Below are positions 24,901 to 36,085 of a stretch of 64,000 bases of DNA, in pieces; position 1 is the stretch's first letter, and each line of letters opens with the position of its first letter. The DNA is taken from contig CM048845.1 of assembly GCA_026545225.1 (NCBI GenBank), positions 75,800,533-75,864,532 of the forward strand. Reading direction: 5' to 3'. Below the pieces are notes generated by a model that was given only the letters and a program-made list of their open reading frames with translations, was not told the origin of the DNA and made no database searches. The DNA is from Cornus controversa. Its lineage: Eukaryota > Streptophyta > Magnoliopsida > Cornales > Cornaceae. The translations under genes were made by a program, and so were the position numbers.

Positions 24901-25628
24901 ATTTTTGCCCAGGTCTTCTTTGTTAGCAAATATTGACAAAACCACCTATGGAGCTTTTGTGGATTTAGACCCTCGTCGTGAGAAGATTTCACTAAGAAGC
25001 TTGGTATGCTGTTTACTTGTTTTAGTTAAAAGATGTGATAGAATTGAAAACTCTTATGAGACAATCCTTCTAGGGTTCTACCAAAAATTTTCTTTACCAA
25101 ACATGCTAATGGTAAGTTTAGGTGTGATTTAAAATTGAACTGCACACATTTTCTTTCTAAATCAAGTTAGTGGCATGGCAAGTTTCTGCTATGTCCATCA
25201 TCACAAGTTCTTTAATGAACTCATTTTATATTGCTGATGTATGTTACTATGTGCAAGCCTACAAGGTCTTACAGATACCCATGCTTGAGTGAAAATCAAA
25301 AAATTTAAAATGGCTTTGAGCATTTAAATTTATCAAAAAAATGTATACTTCAGAATTTCTTTACCATCTTCTTATTGTTTGATGTATTTGCAATTGGATT
25401 CAAATCTCTTTCCAGATAGACCATTCAATAGTTGAGAGCTTTGGAGGGGAAGGGAGGACTTGCATCACTGCTAGAGTTTATCCCAGTTTGGCTATTGGTA
25501 AAGAAGCTCACCTTTATGTATTCAACAATGGAAGTGAGAGTGTTGAACTCTCAAGGCTTAGTGGTCGGAGCATGAAGAAAGCTCAAATAGTTCCTATTCA
25601 GAAAAGAAGGAAGTCACCAATCAATTAA
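21947..25628 (+). CDS. Cell-wall invertase / fructan-exohydrolase-like GH32 enzyme, interrupted by an in-frame TAG
   Basis: GH32 beta-fructosidase, expected to hydrolyse sucrose or fructans in the apoplast. Seven exons: 21947-22118, 22311-22319, 22986-23839, 24353-24511, 24596-24834, 24913-25003, 25416-25628; 579 codons in all. Exon 2 is the hallmark 9-nt mini-exon completing WMNDPNGP (nucleophile D58). RDP is at 181-183 and WECPDF at 235-240; proline after WEC marks the cell-wall rather than vacuolar type (WECVDF). A hydrophobic N-terminus (residues 5-20) is the likely signal peptide. Oddities: codon 398, the last of exon 4, is TAG where the family has glutamine (ITA(A/S)Q-ADVEVSF), so translation would stop at 397 and lose the C-terminal beta-sandwich. 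Also, where true invertases have an Asp/Lys pair (AtcwINV1 D239/K242) this protein reads ASFNQSDYY and lacks it, as fructan exohydrolases and defective invertases do. Exons after the TAG remain open and conserved. It may be a recent null allele or a sequencing error. Confidence 0.88.
22742..22890. repeat. Tandem duplicate of a hAT-like right end inside invertase intron 2
   Basis: Two adjacent copies of about 74 bp (22742-22815, 22817-22890), each CATTCAGTTCAGCTACGAAT, TTTTTACGGTTCGATTTGG and ending TTCTTTGTGTA(C/T)CCATAG. The end is close to the right terminus of the hAT element at 32143 (GGTTCTTTGTGCACCCCTAG), so this is probably a decayed relative of that element lodged in the intron. Confidence 0.65.
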
Positions 25629-25904
25629 GAACATTACTTCAAGAATTGGTCACTGAAAAAATGGCTGATTTCCTTATAATTTTTATTAAAAAGTAGTTTA
25701 TATATATACACACCTAGGAGTGTAGAGTTCTTAAGTGAATTGATTTATCACACTCCTTCAATATTAGTAAAGCTTGTGGGTTCTTGGTGGTGATGGAGAG
25801 ACTAGAGGTCTAAGATGGATTGATTTAAGGTGGAGGTCTTACTAGATAGGTTGTGTGCATACACAAACAAGTATCTATCTATATTTACAGTGGCCCTCAT
25901 GATA

Positions 25905-25944
<40 letters not shown>

Positions 25945-26487
25945 TAGATCATCAGTAAGAGTGAAGGTGTCATAATAAACCAAACACACCCTCAACATTT
26001 GGACTAAAAGCAATAGCAGCCATTGGGATCTAAAACAACCTGGTAATTGACAAAGTTTAATAGCTCATAGATTATGCCCTTTGAATGATTATATAGTTGA
26101 TTACTCTGCATAAAAGAAAAAGACTGTCTTTATCTTTACTTTTTAATCTAATCTTAGTGGGTGGTGATTCTCTTGTTTTTAGCATCAGCTATAAGGTGGA
26201 TTAAATAATGCAAAAAACGAGCGAATTAACAAGTAGTGGTACTTTTCGGCCACCTTCTTTTCAATCAATCTAGCTTCCTCTTTCTCACCGTTCCAATGAA
26301 TTGGAGGACCTGTTCACCAATCACAACTTTAAACTCTTAAACTATTTAATAGTTGATAAGAGAGAAAATTTCTTAATCCACTAGTTAAAGTCAAACACAT
26401 CCCAAATAAAGAAGAGATTTGGAAGGAAAATATTATAATAGAAGTGGAAACCCCATGAAGAAGCCAAAACAGCCATGAATTCAGCTC

Positions 26488-26544
<57 letters not shown>

Positions 26545-28326
26545 ACTTAAAATATATATATATATATATAGATATATATATATATATAGTACTACTTAAA
26601 AAGGCATTTAGAACTTTAGACTAAGCAATCGAAAGAATATAAACCTTATAGTTAAGGAACCTTTTGAGTGGGGTACTTGATTTTTTTTTTCATTCCAAAT
26701 TCTAATTTCTAATGACCACAACCTTAACAATGCATTTTATTACTTTGTATGATTAATTGTTGAACGTGCACTAGTAAGCTATCTTTTTGGAATATTGACT
26801 AGGATATTCTTTCTCAAGTTTAGACTATAAAGATTCTAGGTGGGGTCTACAAATTTGTGAATCAAATCCCTACCTGTCTGCCACGTGTAGTCTCAAAAAA
26901 ATCACACACACTCACACTTCACAGTCTTAGAGGTTGTGTTTGTAAAATAGTAGAAGTAATGACTAATGAGAGATACTAGTAGTGGTTGTTGCTGTTGTCA
27001 TCAATGAGCAATTAGCTTGTTGTCCTTTCCAAAACTAAAGGAAACAAAGCATTGACATGAAAGTGAAGTGAAGTGGGCTCAATCTCCTCCTCCCATTACT
27101 GCCTTTCCCATCCCATCTTCTTTTTTTTTTTTTTTTTTTTTTTGGTATGTTTCCCATCTCATCCCATCTTCCTTTGCCTTTGAATGAGGAGGCTGTGGCA
27201 TATTCTACCACAGACAACTTTCCACGTATCAAGCAATTTAAATCATCTAGGAAAAAGAAAATAAAAATCAATTTAAATCCATCTATAATTAAAATCGACT
27301 AGTCTGCGAGCATAGTGTAATTGGATAAAAGGACGGACTTTCGGTGTCTCTGAATGAATCATATTTTCTATTACGTGAATTTGTGATTTAACGCTGCATG
27401 AGTTGTAGAAATTGTTCATGTACATGTGATGTACTCTCTTAAGGATTAATTTCTTGGAAAGAATATCTTTTATATATATATATGTAATTAAAATGGAATG
27501 TATTATTTTCATAACTCAATTTTTATACGTGTATTTATTTATTTTTTTCTTTACCCATTCATAGGAAGATGAAAATTTAGTAGGTTTCTAAATCAAATGA
27601 AATAAATAAAGTAGAGTCCTTCCATAGACGTAACGAAATAATTAAGACCAAAAGTGGGTCATAAGGCATGTCCCTTGAAAACTTTAATTTGAATGACATC
27701 ACCGAAAATAAAATTGAATCCTTCATACTTCAGCTTCAGGAAACTAGCTTTATCATCTTTATGAATCTTTATATATATATATATATATATCATTCAATTC
27801 AAGATCAACTTGCTTATAATGTAATGTAGTTATTATTACACTCCCAGCAACAACGTTCTTTTCAAGTTCAATATTTATTATTCCAGTCTTATTCTTTTTT
27901 AATTTTTTATATCCTAACAATAAAATCATTCATCTGAACTCAAGGCCTTTTACTTTTACTTTGAAAAGCAAAAAAATTATCATCTTTTCTCTATAAAGCC
28001 TTATCATGTTTCAAATATCAAATCTAAATAAATGTATGATACACAAATAAAATCAGTATAACACCATGACATGCAATCACACAAAATTTGAAGGAAACTT
28101 AAATTGCATGAAATGATCATAAACCGTTCACAAAGTGGAACCCACTTGTCAAACCTACAGATTCAACGGCCCTGATCACTTGATTACTGATACATTTTCA
28201 ATTACCAAAAAAAAAAAGTGACATATTAGCTACACTATGGAAATCTGTGCATAATCTACTACTACCAAGCCCAGCAATATATATTATTTTTTGTTTCAAT
28301 TACAATAATATCCCCAAATTGACATC
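25629..28326. other. Intergenic region between the GH32 and glutaredoxin genes
   Basis: Begins with the probable 3' UTR of the GH32 gene. Contains (AT)n at 25908-25941, a long compound (AT)n with TAGTACTACTTAAAA repeated twice at 26494-26600, a run of about 23 T at 27121-27143, and (AT)n at 27471-27482 and 27771-27790. The last part (about 28200-28326) is likely the 3' UTR of the minus-strand glutaredoxin gene. No other exon is seen. Confidence 0.5.
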
Positions 28327-28746
28327 CTAATTACTATAAAATCCATACTGAAGAGCACCAACTTCTACTAGCTTGGGGACAAGGTGGCCACTGAGGTGGA
28401 GTGCCACCAGGTTCTCCAATCCGCCGACACGTGTCCCTCCGACGAACAACAACGGTGCGCCATCACCAGCGGCGGCGTCGCTATCGTGCGCGGCGAGCGC
28501 CCCTAACTCCTCCTCCTCCAATTCGATGACGGTGGGGTGGACCCCCACGGTGGACAGCAAGCTCTTCATGACGTGGCACATGCAGCAGGATGATCGGCTG
28601 AAGATGATCACAGGGTTCTCCGATATCAACCGTTGGATCCTCATCTCCGTTGACTCAGTCATGTCGATCGACAGCGGAGAGTTCGTGGTTGGAGTTAGTT
28701 CTAGGCGGACGCCTCCATCTGATAACGGACGATGGACGCCTTGCAT
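28327..28746 (-). CDS. CC-type (class III, ROXY) glutaredoxin
   Basis: Plant-specific glutaredoxin of 139 residues in a single exon. CC-type glutaredoxins bind glutathione, act in the nucleus and cytosol with TGA bZIP factors, and influence development, nitrate and jasmonate/salicylate responses. The active site CCMC follows PVIIFSRSS (residues about 44-56), and the glutathione-binding part GGTRVGGLENLVALHLSGHL is typical. The N-terminus MQGVHRPLS fits the ROXY group near ROXY20/21. Oddity: the family usually ends in GALW(L/V), needed for TGA interaction, but here it ends GALQYGFYSN, so the tryptophan is replaced and the tail extended. GC content is much higher than the surroundings, as usual for intronless genes of this family. 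The start is the first ATG after the GA/CT tract. Confidence 0.93.
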   Translation of the reverse strand: MQGVHRPLSDGGVRLELTPTTNSPLSIDMTESTEMRIQRLISENPVIIFSRSSCCMCHVMKSLLSTVGVHPTVIELEEEELGALAAHDSDAAAGDGAPLLFVGGTRVGGLENLVALHLSGHLVPKLVEVGALQYGFYSN

Positions 28747-28755
28747 CGCCGATTG

Positions 28756-28814
<59 letters not shown>
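28756..28814. repeat. (TA)n(GA)n microsatellite in the glutaredoxin 5' UTR
   Basis: About 17 bp of TA followed by about 42 bp of GA (CT on the gene's strand), ending 10 bp before the glutaredoxin ATG. CT-rich leaders are common in plants; length variation here could affect expression, but that is inference. Confidence 0.85.
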
Positions 28815-28816
<2 letters not shown>

Positions 28817-29657
28817 TTGTCAACGGGGCAAATGGGTATGGAACGTTGCGTGGGTTTTATAAGTGAAAGGAGGTGAGATTTGATCCATTACAAAGTAACT
28901 TATTACGTAGGATCTGCTACTAAAACTCGTAAAAGAGTACTATTTTACTCCTTGTACAATGCCACGCGCCATTGCCGAGAACCATATATGTTTATTTATG
29001 TCCGTATCTGGGCTGGCAAAAAAAAATGAAAAATCACACTTAATTTTCGTTTTTGCATTTAAGTTTGACATATGTTGCAAAATATAAAATAAAACCTTGT
29101 AATAACTATTTCTAATCTAAAATATACGCCTAATCAGTATTCACTTTTCCAGAGGGAGAAATATTTTATCATAGGTAAATATTACATACACTCTCTCAAT
29201 TTAGGCAATATTTCGACTATATTCCCTCTAATTTTGATATTGTCAACTACACCCCTAAATTTAATTAAATCTAAAATAAAACTTGGTCGTAATATTATCT
29301 AATCTAAAAGGGTGTAAGTAGTATTTACCCTTTTATCATTTGTTTCTCCTTTTTAGTTATTTATTAAAGTATATTTTTGGGTTGGCCAAATAAATTGTGT
29401 CTAAACAATATGAATTTTAGCATATTAATTTTATCTAATTATTTGAAGATCTTTTCAGCATCTCTCTCAAATCAAACACTTTTATTGGAGCTTGAATTGA
29501 TAGATTCATTCTCTATTTTTTCTTTATGTTCAATAATAAAATTATAATTTTTGTGATAGATTGTTGGATATGTGGAATTTTTTATCACCACAAATACAAA
29601 AAATATAATAAAAAAAAATAGAGTGAAGAGTGCTTTATCTATAAATAGTCTAATATC

Positions 29658-29704
<47 letters not shown>

Positions 29705-30849
29705 GGAGTAGTTTAATATTAAATTTACTAAATTAGGGATGACTTGCATAGCCACTGTGTAACCCAACTTTGGAGGCGCGTGAACTGTTATGTCCCATAA
29801 CGTAATATGGTAGGCGGAATACAAGGGATAATTGCCCCCTAGTGGCATTGCCCAGCCACATGGGTTGTGTGTTCTATTAATGACTATGACGTCAGTTGAC
29901 TCCAACGTGGGAACGTCTGGGATTCGATTGCCGATGCGAGCAAAACTGGACGCTTTCGGCTGACGTGTATCACACATCATTTATGGACACGTGGCAATTT
30001 TTGTCACTTTGAGAGAGGTAAGTAAGTTTTCCCGAGACAGACCTAATTCGAATAAATCGTACCTGAGAAAAAACAAATGCTCATATTAGACTTTTAATTC
30101 CAATTGTGATTCATAAATTAAGGTTAAACTTAAACTTATATGTTTTACTCTTTGGTTTTGCAACATCGTCTCATATATTCTTACAATTATAAAACATTAC
30201 TTATATTATGATAAATAATCTGATTTTATTACCAATTATTGTGATATAATATAAACATTTCTATTTCAGGTAATATACGCATAGTTACAATATTTATGCT
30301 TCTTTGAAGATGAAATTGTCTTTATTAGAATATTATATTATGCAAGTAATTTATTCTATTTGATTAAATTTGAAAAACTCATACAATATGACGGGTTGAG
30401 ATTTAATGATTCGTCAAGTTTTGGACCTAAAATGGACTAATGAGGCCAGTAGGTTTGTAAAACCGTGGGATGTTCCATTGGACCGCCCAATTAACCTGGT
30501 CCCACACCCTATTCCTAGACTTCGGAGATAAAATACATAGGCTACTTTTCCTTTGGCTTTTGCATGGCAAGTACCAATGGGAGTTCACCATGTGGTTTGA
30601 CAGTGACAAGTAGTTATCCATGATGGAGTGTGACTCCCATCTTCTTGGATATATTCAAGTTTGCAATGAATTAAGTTGGACTATTTATGGTGGTAGATTT
30701 ATATATTTATGTATGTGTGTGTGGAATTCGACATGTGTTAATTAGAGGAGGAATACTACTGGACAGTGCATTGTTTAATCTCAGTGGTAAAATGAGTTAG
30801 TGTTATACAATCAGTTAGTGTTAAACTCATTTCATCAAAGAAGGGACAC
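28815..30849. other. Intergenic region and glutaredoxin promoter
   Basis: The glutaredoxin promoter should lie in the first few hundred bases. (AT)n occupies 29659-29701. From 29740 to 29990 there is a GC-richer block containing GGGATTCGATTGCC, reminiscent of a tRNA-derived SINE B box, but no A box or tail was confirmed. The rest shows nothing recognisable. Confidence 0.4.
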
Positions 30850-31009
30850 GGTGAAGATCACATATCTACTTCTCTAAAATTTGAACAAATGATATACGAA
30901 TAGAGTGTTTCATCATTATTACTTTGACATCTTCATTATTTTGAGTACTCTCCACATCTTTAGTAACATGAACAATCTCCACTATCTCACTGTCACAAAT
31001 AGCTTTTAC

Positions 31010-31906
31010 TAGGGGTGCACACGGTTCGGTTCCTCACGGTTCTTGGTGGAACCGGAACCGGAACCGTTCCCAACGGTTCATTTTGGAACCGGAACCGGAA
31101 CCGTTGGGACATGGAACCGAACCGTAGCAAACGGTTCGATTCGGTTCCGAACCGCGGTTCCTAACCTTTTTTTTCCTCAAATATAATGAATATTTCAGCC
31201 CAAAACAATAATGGAAAACAATAATGTTATAAACAAACAGATGATAAGCAAAGCTGTGAATCTGAAAATTTAATAAATGAAAAAATGTACAGTTATATAT
31301 ATATATATATATATAGATCTCACTAACTAAACCATGTTCTCTATGAATCTGAAAATTTAATAAATGAAAATATGTACAGTTCTATATATATACATAGATC
31401 TCACTAACTAAACCATATTCTTGAACTCGAACAATTCGAAGAGTCTCATTCGTTTCTCTTCCTTGCATCTTTTAAACACACTTGATGCTTAAGGAAAATA
31501 TGTAATAAATAGATCGAAATAAGACTACCTAGAAACCAATTCCTTTACCCAGCAAACAGACTACTCAAACAGAGGCCCAGGAACTGACAGAACGGAGTGA
31601 ACTGAAGAAACGATTCTATTGATGAAGCAGTCGAAATACATGGTTGAGTCAGTTGAAGAAGCAAGATCCTGTCCATTCAGCAGAAGTAGATCTAGAACTA
31701 TCTTGAGATATATGAATGAGGAAAGAAGATATTTTCTTGCTAGGAGGGAAAAAAAAAGGAGGAAAGAAGATACAGAGACTGAGCCTTCAGTACTTCAAAT
31801 TGTCATTGCAATCGAGGCGTAATTGGGATGAGAAATGTTTGACTACTTGATTAACTTGAATTTTGGTTGTGTACAGGCTGTCTCTCACTGTCTAAAAAGG
31901 GTCAAA

Positions 31907-31945
<39 letters not shown>

Positions 31946-32143
31946 TAGATAATCAGTACAGTAACAGTAACCGTTCCGGTTCGGTTCGGTTCTAAAGGAC
32001 CAGGAACCAGAACCGGAACCGATCCCAACGGTTCTTTGATTTTGGAACCAGAATTGGAACTGTAGTGCACGGTTCAGATACGGTTCCGTGCAGTTCCGAT
32101 TCCGATTCCGATTCCGGTTCCACCGGTTCTTTGTGCACCCCTA
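31010..32143. mobile_element. Non-autonomous hAT transposon with perfect 8-bp target duplication
   Basis: 1134-bp element with 11-bp perfect terminal inverted repeats: TAGGGGTGCAC at 31010 and GTGCACCCCTA ending at 32143. It is flanked on both sides by GCTTTTAC (31002-31009 and 32144-32151), the 8-bp duplication diagnostic of hAT. Both subterminal regions are packed with AACCGGAACC/GGTTCCGGTT-type words in both orientations (31020-31165 and 31965-32130), probable transposase-binding sites. The interior has an 85-bp direct repeat (31258-31417), (AT)n at 31294-31315 and 31907-31936, and a short open stretch (31619-31822) not resembling a transposase. It inserted into the PMD remnant's acidic tail and is younger than it. 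Confidence 0.93.
31258..31417. repeat. Direct repeat of about 85 bp inside the hAT element
   Basis: Two copies, each AATCTGAAAATTTAATAAAT, ATGTACAGTT, an AT run, then AGATCTCACTAACTAAACCA. They differ mainly in the AT-run length. Confidence 0.85.
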
Positions 32144-32149
32144 GCTTTT

Positions 32150-32905
32150 ACCATCTCAACGTCTTGAACATCTTTTACATTTTCAATACTCGGAGAATCC
32201 TCCATTCCTTCAACAGCTCAAGTACTCTTTACTTTTTTAGAATCTTGAGCAATCTCTACTTGCTCAATGTCTCAAACATCTTTCACATGTTTAACACTCA
32301 AGAACCCTTCATTCCTTCAACAGCTCAAGTACTCTTCATTTCTTCAGAATATTGAACAATCTCTATTTGCTCAATGTTTCGAACATCTTTCATATGTTCA
32401 GCACTCAAGAACCCTCCATTCCTTCAACAGCTCGAGTATTTTCCACTTCTTTAGAATCTCGAGCAATCTCTACCTGCTCAGTGTCTCAAACATCTTCCTT
32501 AATCCTCATGTTCACCACTCCAAGAACCTTCCACTCCTTCAATAACTCGAATACCCTCTATTTCTTCAGATTCTCGAGCAACCTCTATTTGCTCAACAAC
32601 ATGAGCATCTTCCACATGTTCAGCACCTCGAGAGCCCTCCATTTCTTCAATATCTCGAGTACTCTCCACTTCTTCATACCATCAAGCAATCTTTATTTGC
32701 TCAACATCGTGAGCATCTTCCATGTGTTCAGCACCCCCAAGAGCCCTCAATACTTCAAAAGCCCGAGTACCTTCCACTTTTTCAAACTCACGAGAAATTT
32801 TTACTCGCTTAACGTCGTGAGACTCTTCCACATGTTTAGCATTCCAAGAACCCTTCGTTTCTTCAATAGCTCAAGCACTTTTTACAAGTTCAGCATCTTG
32901 GACCT
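32150..32905 (-). repeat. Acidic 36-codon-periodic tandem repeat in the PMD remnant
   Basis: A landmark CTTCAA(C/T)A recurs at 32208, 32315, 32422, 32537, 32645, 32752 and 32861, i.e. steps of 107, 107, 115, 108, 107 and 109 bp, about 36 codons. On the minus strand the units read like EEVEGTR..E.LRALGGAEHM-type text with many E, and EDAHDVEQIKI between. The codon-sized period implies the array expanded while it was translated. The length changes that are not multiples of three and the stops show later decay. Confidence 0.75.
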
Positions 32906-35170
32906 CCTATGTTTCCCTTACATCACCAAAATTACGATCAGTATGTCTATCTCGACTATAGCCAAAACTAACTAAAACACTAGCAAAATTGAAATTGGGC
33001 ATACCAGTAAAGACATCATCCTTTACAGCGGAACCATCTGAATCCTCAACAATGACAGTTTCAAGTACCATAGCCCCCCTAATCGAGTTAGTACTTGTTC
33101 TCTTAATTAGAGCATCAAACAGTACACACATCGAACCATACTCCCCCACATTAACACATAGAGTAGCGTACCCCATACCAGCTTCACTCTCGCTAGATGT
33201 TAGCCTAGCGATACCAAAGTTACCCCTTGATGGATCAACTTCACTCATATTAGGAAACACCATTTCAATCTCAAATGTTTGCATATTCTAATCAATAATG
33301 GGTTGATTATCTACTTTTGTGCTTACCAGACCTCCTCCACTTACACGAACTTTTGCTCCTCCCTCTTTACCCCTCAAAACCAACCACCATATTTTTTCTA
33401 AACCTTGCTCGAGATTGAGCTTAAGTAGTGGGACCCTTTCTTTTTCATGATGATCTTGTACGAGTAGTCTCACTACCAGCTCACCCTCTTCCTCGGCCTC
33501 ATGAGGTCCCTCCATCTCCTACTCACCCCCTCAACCTCAACTATTGTTTGTTCCCCATCACCCAGTTGATGATGATGGGAAAAAAATACATCGGTCACGC
33601 CTACGATAGAGTCTTAATGACATGTCACCAGCATATACTAGCCTCACGGGAGCCCGAACTGTTGGCCTTTCAGAAAATTGCTTGAAATAGTCATCACATA
33701 ACCTCCAATAAGTGAGATAATTTTGAGTCAGACCACCCTGTCAGGTTTATGACGAGATATACCACATATCCACTCCCTCAGTAACCAAACCTGTATGTCC
33801 TTAGAAAAATGTAAGAAACTACTATGATATAATCATGTGCCATCCATAAACAAGATATTTCCAGGAATGCCTATGTCATAACCAAATTGTCGGGAAACCC
33901 TTTGTAGGTTATAGGTTTTCACAGCCTTTCCACCCTCAAAAAGCACAAACAAATGACCAAGAATGATCACTATTAAAAGAACCAACGTCTTATTCAAGAA
34001 GTCCTCTACTTTTGTGTCATTAGGAATAAACAATTCGTCGTCAAAGTAAATAATGAGTGTCAATATCTTAGGAAGAAAAATACCATAAGGGCGAGCCTCA
34101 AACTCTTGGCTCCTAAGTCGATACATTGAATTAACTTTCGCCTTGGCAAGCCCCCAATCCAACGAACACCGCGAACTACATTCTCAAGCAATCTAGATAG
34201 ATCTCGTGGAATAGGTGCATACTCCTTAAAACACTTACATAAACAGCTGCAAAAATGTTTGTTGAAGCAGATGAATATCAAGTACCGCCCAACAGAGCGT
34301 ATTGAGTCCTTAACCAACATATCCAGACATTGATATAACTTCCTCAAAACCAAAGCCGCCAAGGGAACCATCACACCTCACGTAAGTTTAATAGCAAATT
34401 CTACAAAACAAGGGTGTAAAATATACTCTAGAGTACCCTAAAAAAATATCTCGATAACCAATGAACTAGATACGCCGCAAGATTCGAGCTATGATTATTC
34501 TTTGGCCCAACTACCCTCTTTTGATCCTCATTAAGAACTCCCTTTCGAGCCACCTGCATGTCTTTGTAAAAATAACAGGCCCACAACCCAAATGTGCTTT
34601 TATCTCCCATTTTTTTGTGAGCTTCACTTTTTTTTTTATCAAACTAGGAGCCAAACGTCTTGGTCGTCTCAATAGGTCCTTGAAGGTCCGCTAGCAGAGC
34701 CTCTTCCTTTATACTAAATGTCAAAGATGTCAGATTCTCAGCACCTAAAAGACTCAAACCAAATAGTTGGCTCACATCCTCCAACGTCGGTATAAATTCA
34801 CCTCAAACTGTGATGAACATATGGGTCGACGCACTCCATCGCAACACATACACCTACCACATCCAAATCTCGCAAAAACATCCAGCAAAAGAAATAATCG
34901 AACAGAATACAAGGCCCTTGCCGATATCAACAACTCAATAATCTCTGGCGCCAATAACACATGATACATCCACTGAGCATCAACATAGGAGGGATTTTGA
35001 TAACTCTTGTACTATAGGAAATAGTACTAATATTATCCCTAATCAATACTAAACTGAATCAAGGAATCCGACGGAGGGGCAGCGCAACACCAACATCTGC
35101 GTCCTCCTCTACAAGCTCTGCCTCCTCTAACGGTAAACCCTCATCCCGAAAATGATCACAATGCCACCAA

Positions 35171-35674
35171 AATAGATTATGCGACCCAAAAAACAGAGCA
35201 CTTCGCCACTCCAAGTTTGGCATAACTTGCAACAGACATTTATTTTTCTTAGTTTGTTATTTTCTCATCATTCTCTTTGGCCACCACACATAAAAACATT
35301 TCCCAGACAAAAACTCAGAAAGATTTCAATTCATGATAATGAGAAAGCTATTTTGAGCGTATCTCTCTCTCTCTTGAGGTCATCCATTTTAATGTAAGGC
35401 TTAAAATTCAAACGGCTAGTCAGTTGTGAAATAGCGTAAACCCAATTTTTATTTCACTGACTTGAGACTTAATACCACGAAGCACGCACTCGTATCCTCA
35501 CTCAACACCACACACGCAGGGGGACTAAATGTAGGAGTATGTGCCATAAATCTCAAACCTGGCATATTGAAAAGAAAAAAAAACCAATCAATGTGGCAAC
35601 CACTTAGCATGTTGAAAGGTCAAAGACAAGTTATCCAAGCCTCAAGAGCTTAAACAAGAGACTGCCGTCAACTT
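35171..35674. other. Intergenic stretch upstream of the PMD remnant
   Basis: Likely leader of the PMD-carrying element on the minus strand. No coding motif is recognised beyond acidic text at about 35160-35090 that may be the N-terminus of the decayed protein. Confidence 0.35.
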
Positions 35675-36085
35675 CAAGTGATCAAAGCCTTAAGGGTCCT
35701 TTCAAGCACAAACAAAATCCTGATGTTAGAGTGAGGTCATCAAAGCCTTGACGGCCCTCTCGAGCATAAACAAAACCTTGACATCAGCGTTAGGTTATCA
35801 AAGCCTCGATGGCCCTCTTGAGCATAAACAAAATCCTAACGTCAGTGTCAGGTCATCAAAGCCTTGATGGCTTTCTCAAGCATAAACAAAACTTTGAAGT
35901 AAATGTTAGGTCGTCAAAGCCTCAAGGGCCCTCTCGATCATAAACAAAACCCTAAATTCAAAGTTAGGTCATCGAAGCCTTGAGGGCCATATCAAGTATA
36001 CTGAAGTCAGCGTTAGGTTATCAAAGTCTTGAAAGCCCTCTCAAGCATAAACAAAACCCTGATATTAACTTTAGGTCATCAAAAA
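35675..36085. repeat. 58-bp-period tandem array
   Basis: About seven units of a minisatellite. The landmark ATCAAAGCC or a close variant recurs at 35681, 35739, 35797, 35855, 35913, about 35971, 36020 and 36078, a strict 58-bp step except for one shortened unit. Each unit has TCAAAGCCTTGA.GGCCCTCT, CGAGCATAAACAAAACC and a variable TGACGTCAGCGTTAGG-like part. 58 is not a multiple of 3 and no frame runs through, so it is non-coding. Such arrays are common in the untranslated parts of large plant retroelements. Confidence 0.9.

Larger units (their letters stand above)
30850..35170 (-). pseudogene. Plant mobile domain (PMD) gene remnant with acidic repeat tail
   Basis: Decayed gene of the transposon-derived plant mobile domain family (aminotransferase-like, MAIN/MAIL relatives; also found in MULE and gypsy elements). 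Reading the minus strand: around 34790 GEFIPTLEDVSQLFGLSLLG matches the PMD pattern G-E-F-x-P-T-L-E-D-V; then FGLWACYFYKD (about 34590-34560), PLAALVLRKLYQCLD (about 34370-34315) and YNLQRVSRQFGYDIGIPG (about 33915-33860), the last matching the PMD phrase Y.P.RVA.QFG.DQ..PG. Then follow basic and acidic low-complexity stretches (33515-32907) and a long repeated acidic tail (32905-32150). Several stops and frame changes show it is dead. A hAT element (31010-32143) splits the tail; the interrupted frame resumes at 31009 with SEIVEIVHVTKDVESTQN. Confidence 0.7.

Noticed and set aside
27300..27350. tRNA-like text GCATAGTGTAATTGGATAAA
   Set aside because: No cloverleaf, anticodon stem or B box could be assembled.
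28373..28862. Plus-strand open frames over the glutaredoxin gene
   Set aside because: The opposite strand encodes a clear glutaredoxin with the CCMC site; GC-rich genes often have antisense open frames.
29740..29990. Possible SINE or gene on either strand
   Set aside because: The open frame has no family resemblance, and the B-box-like word alone is weak.
32065..32975. Plus-strand serine/phenylalanine-rich repeated open frames
   Set aside because: They are the antisense of the acidic repeat tail of the minus-strand PMD remnant, which has better family support.
35675..36085. CRISPR-like array
   Set aside because: The whole 58-bp unit is repeated without unique spacers, and the genome is a plant.
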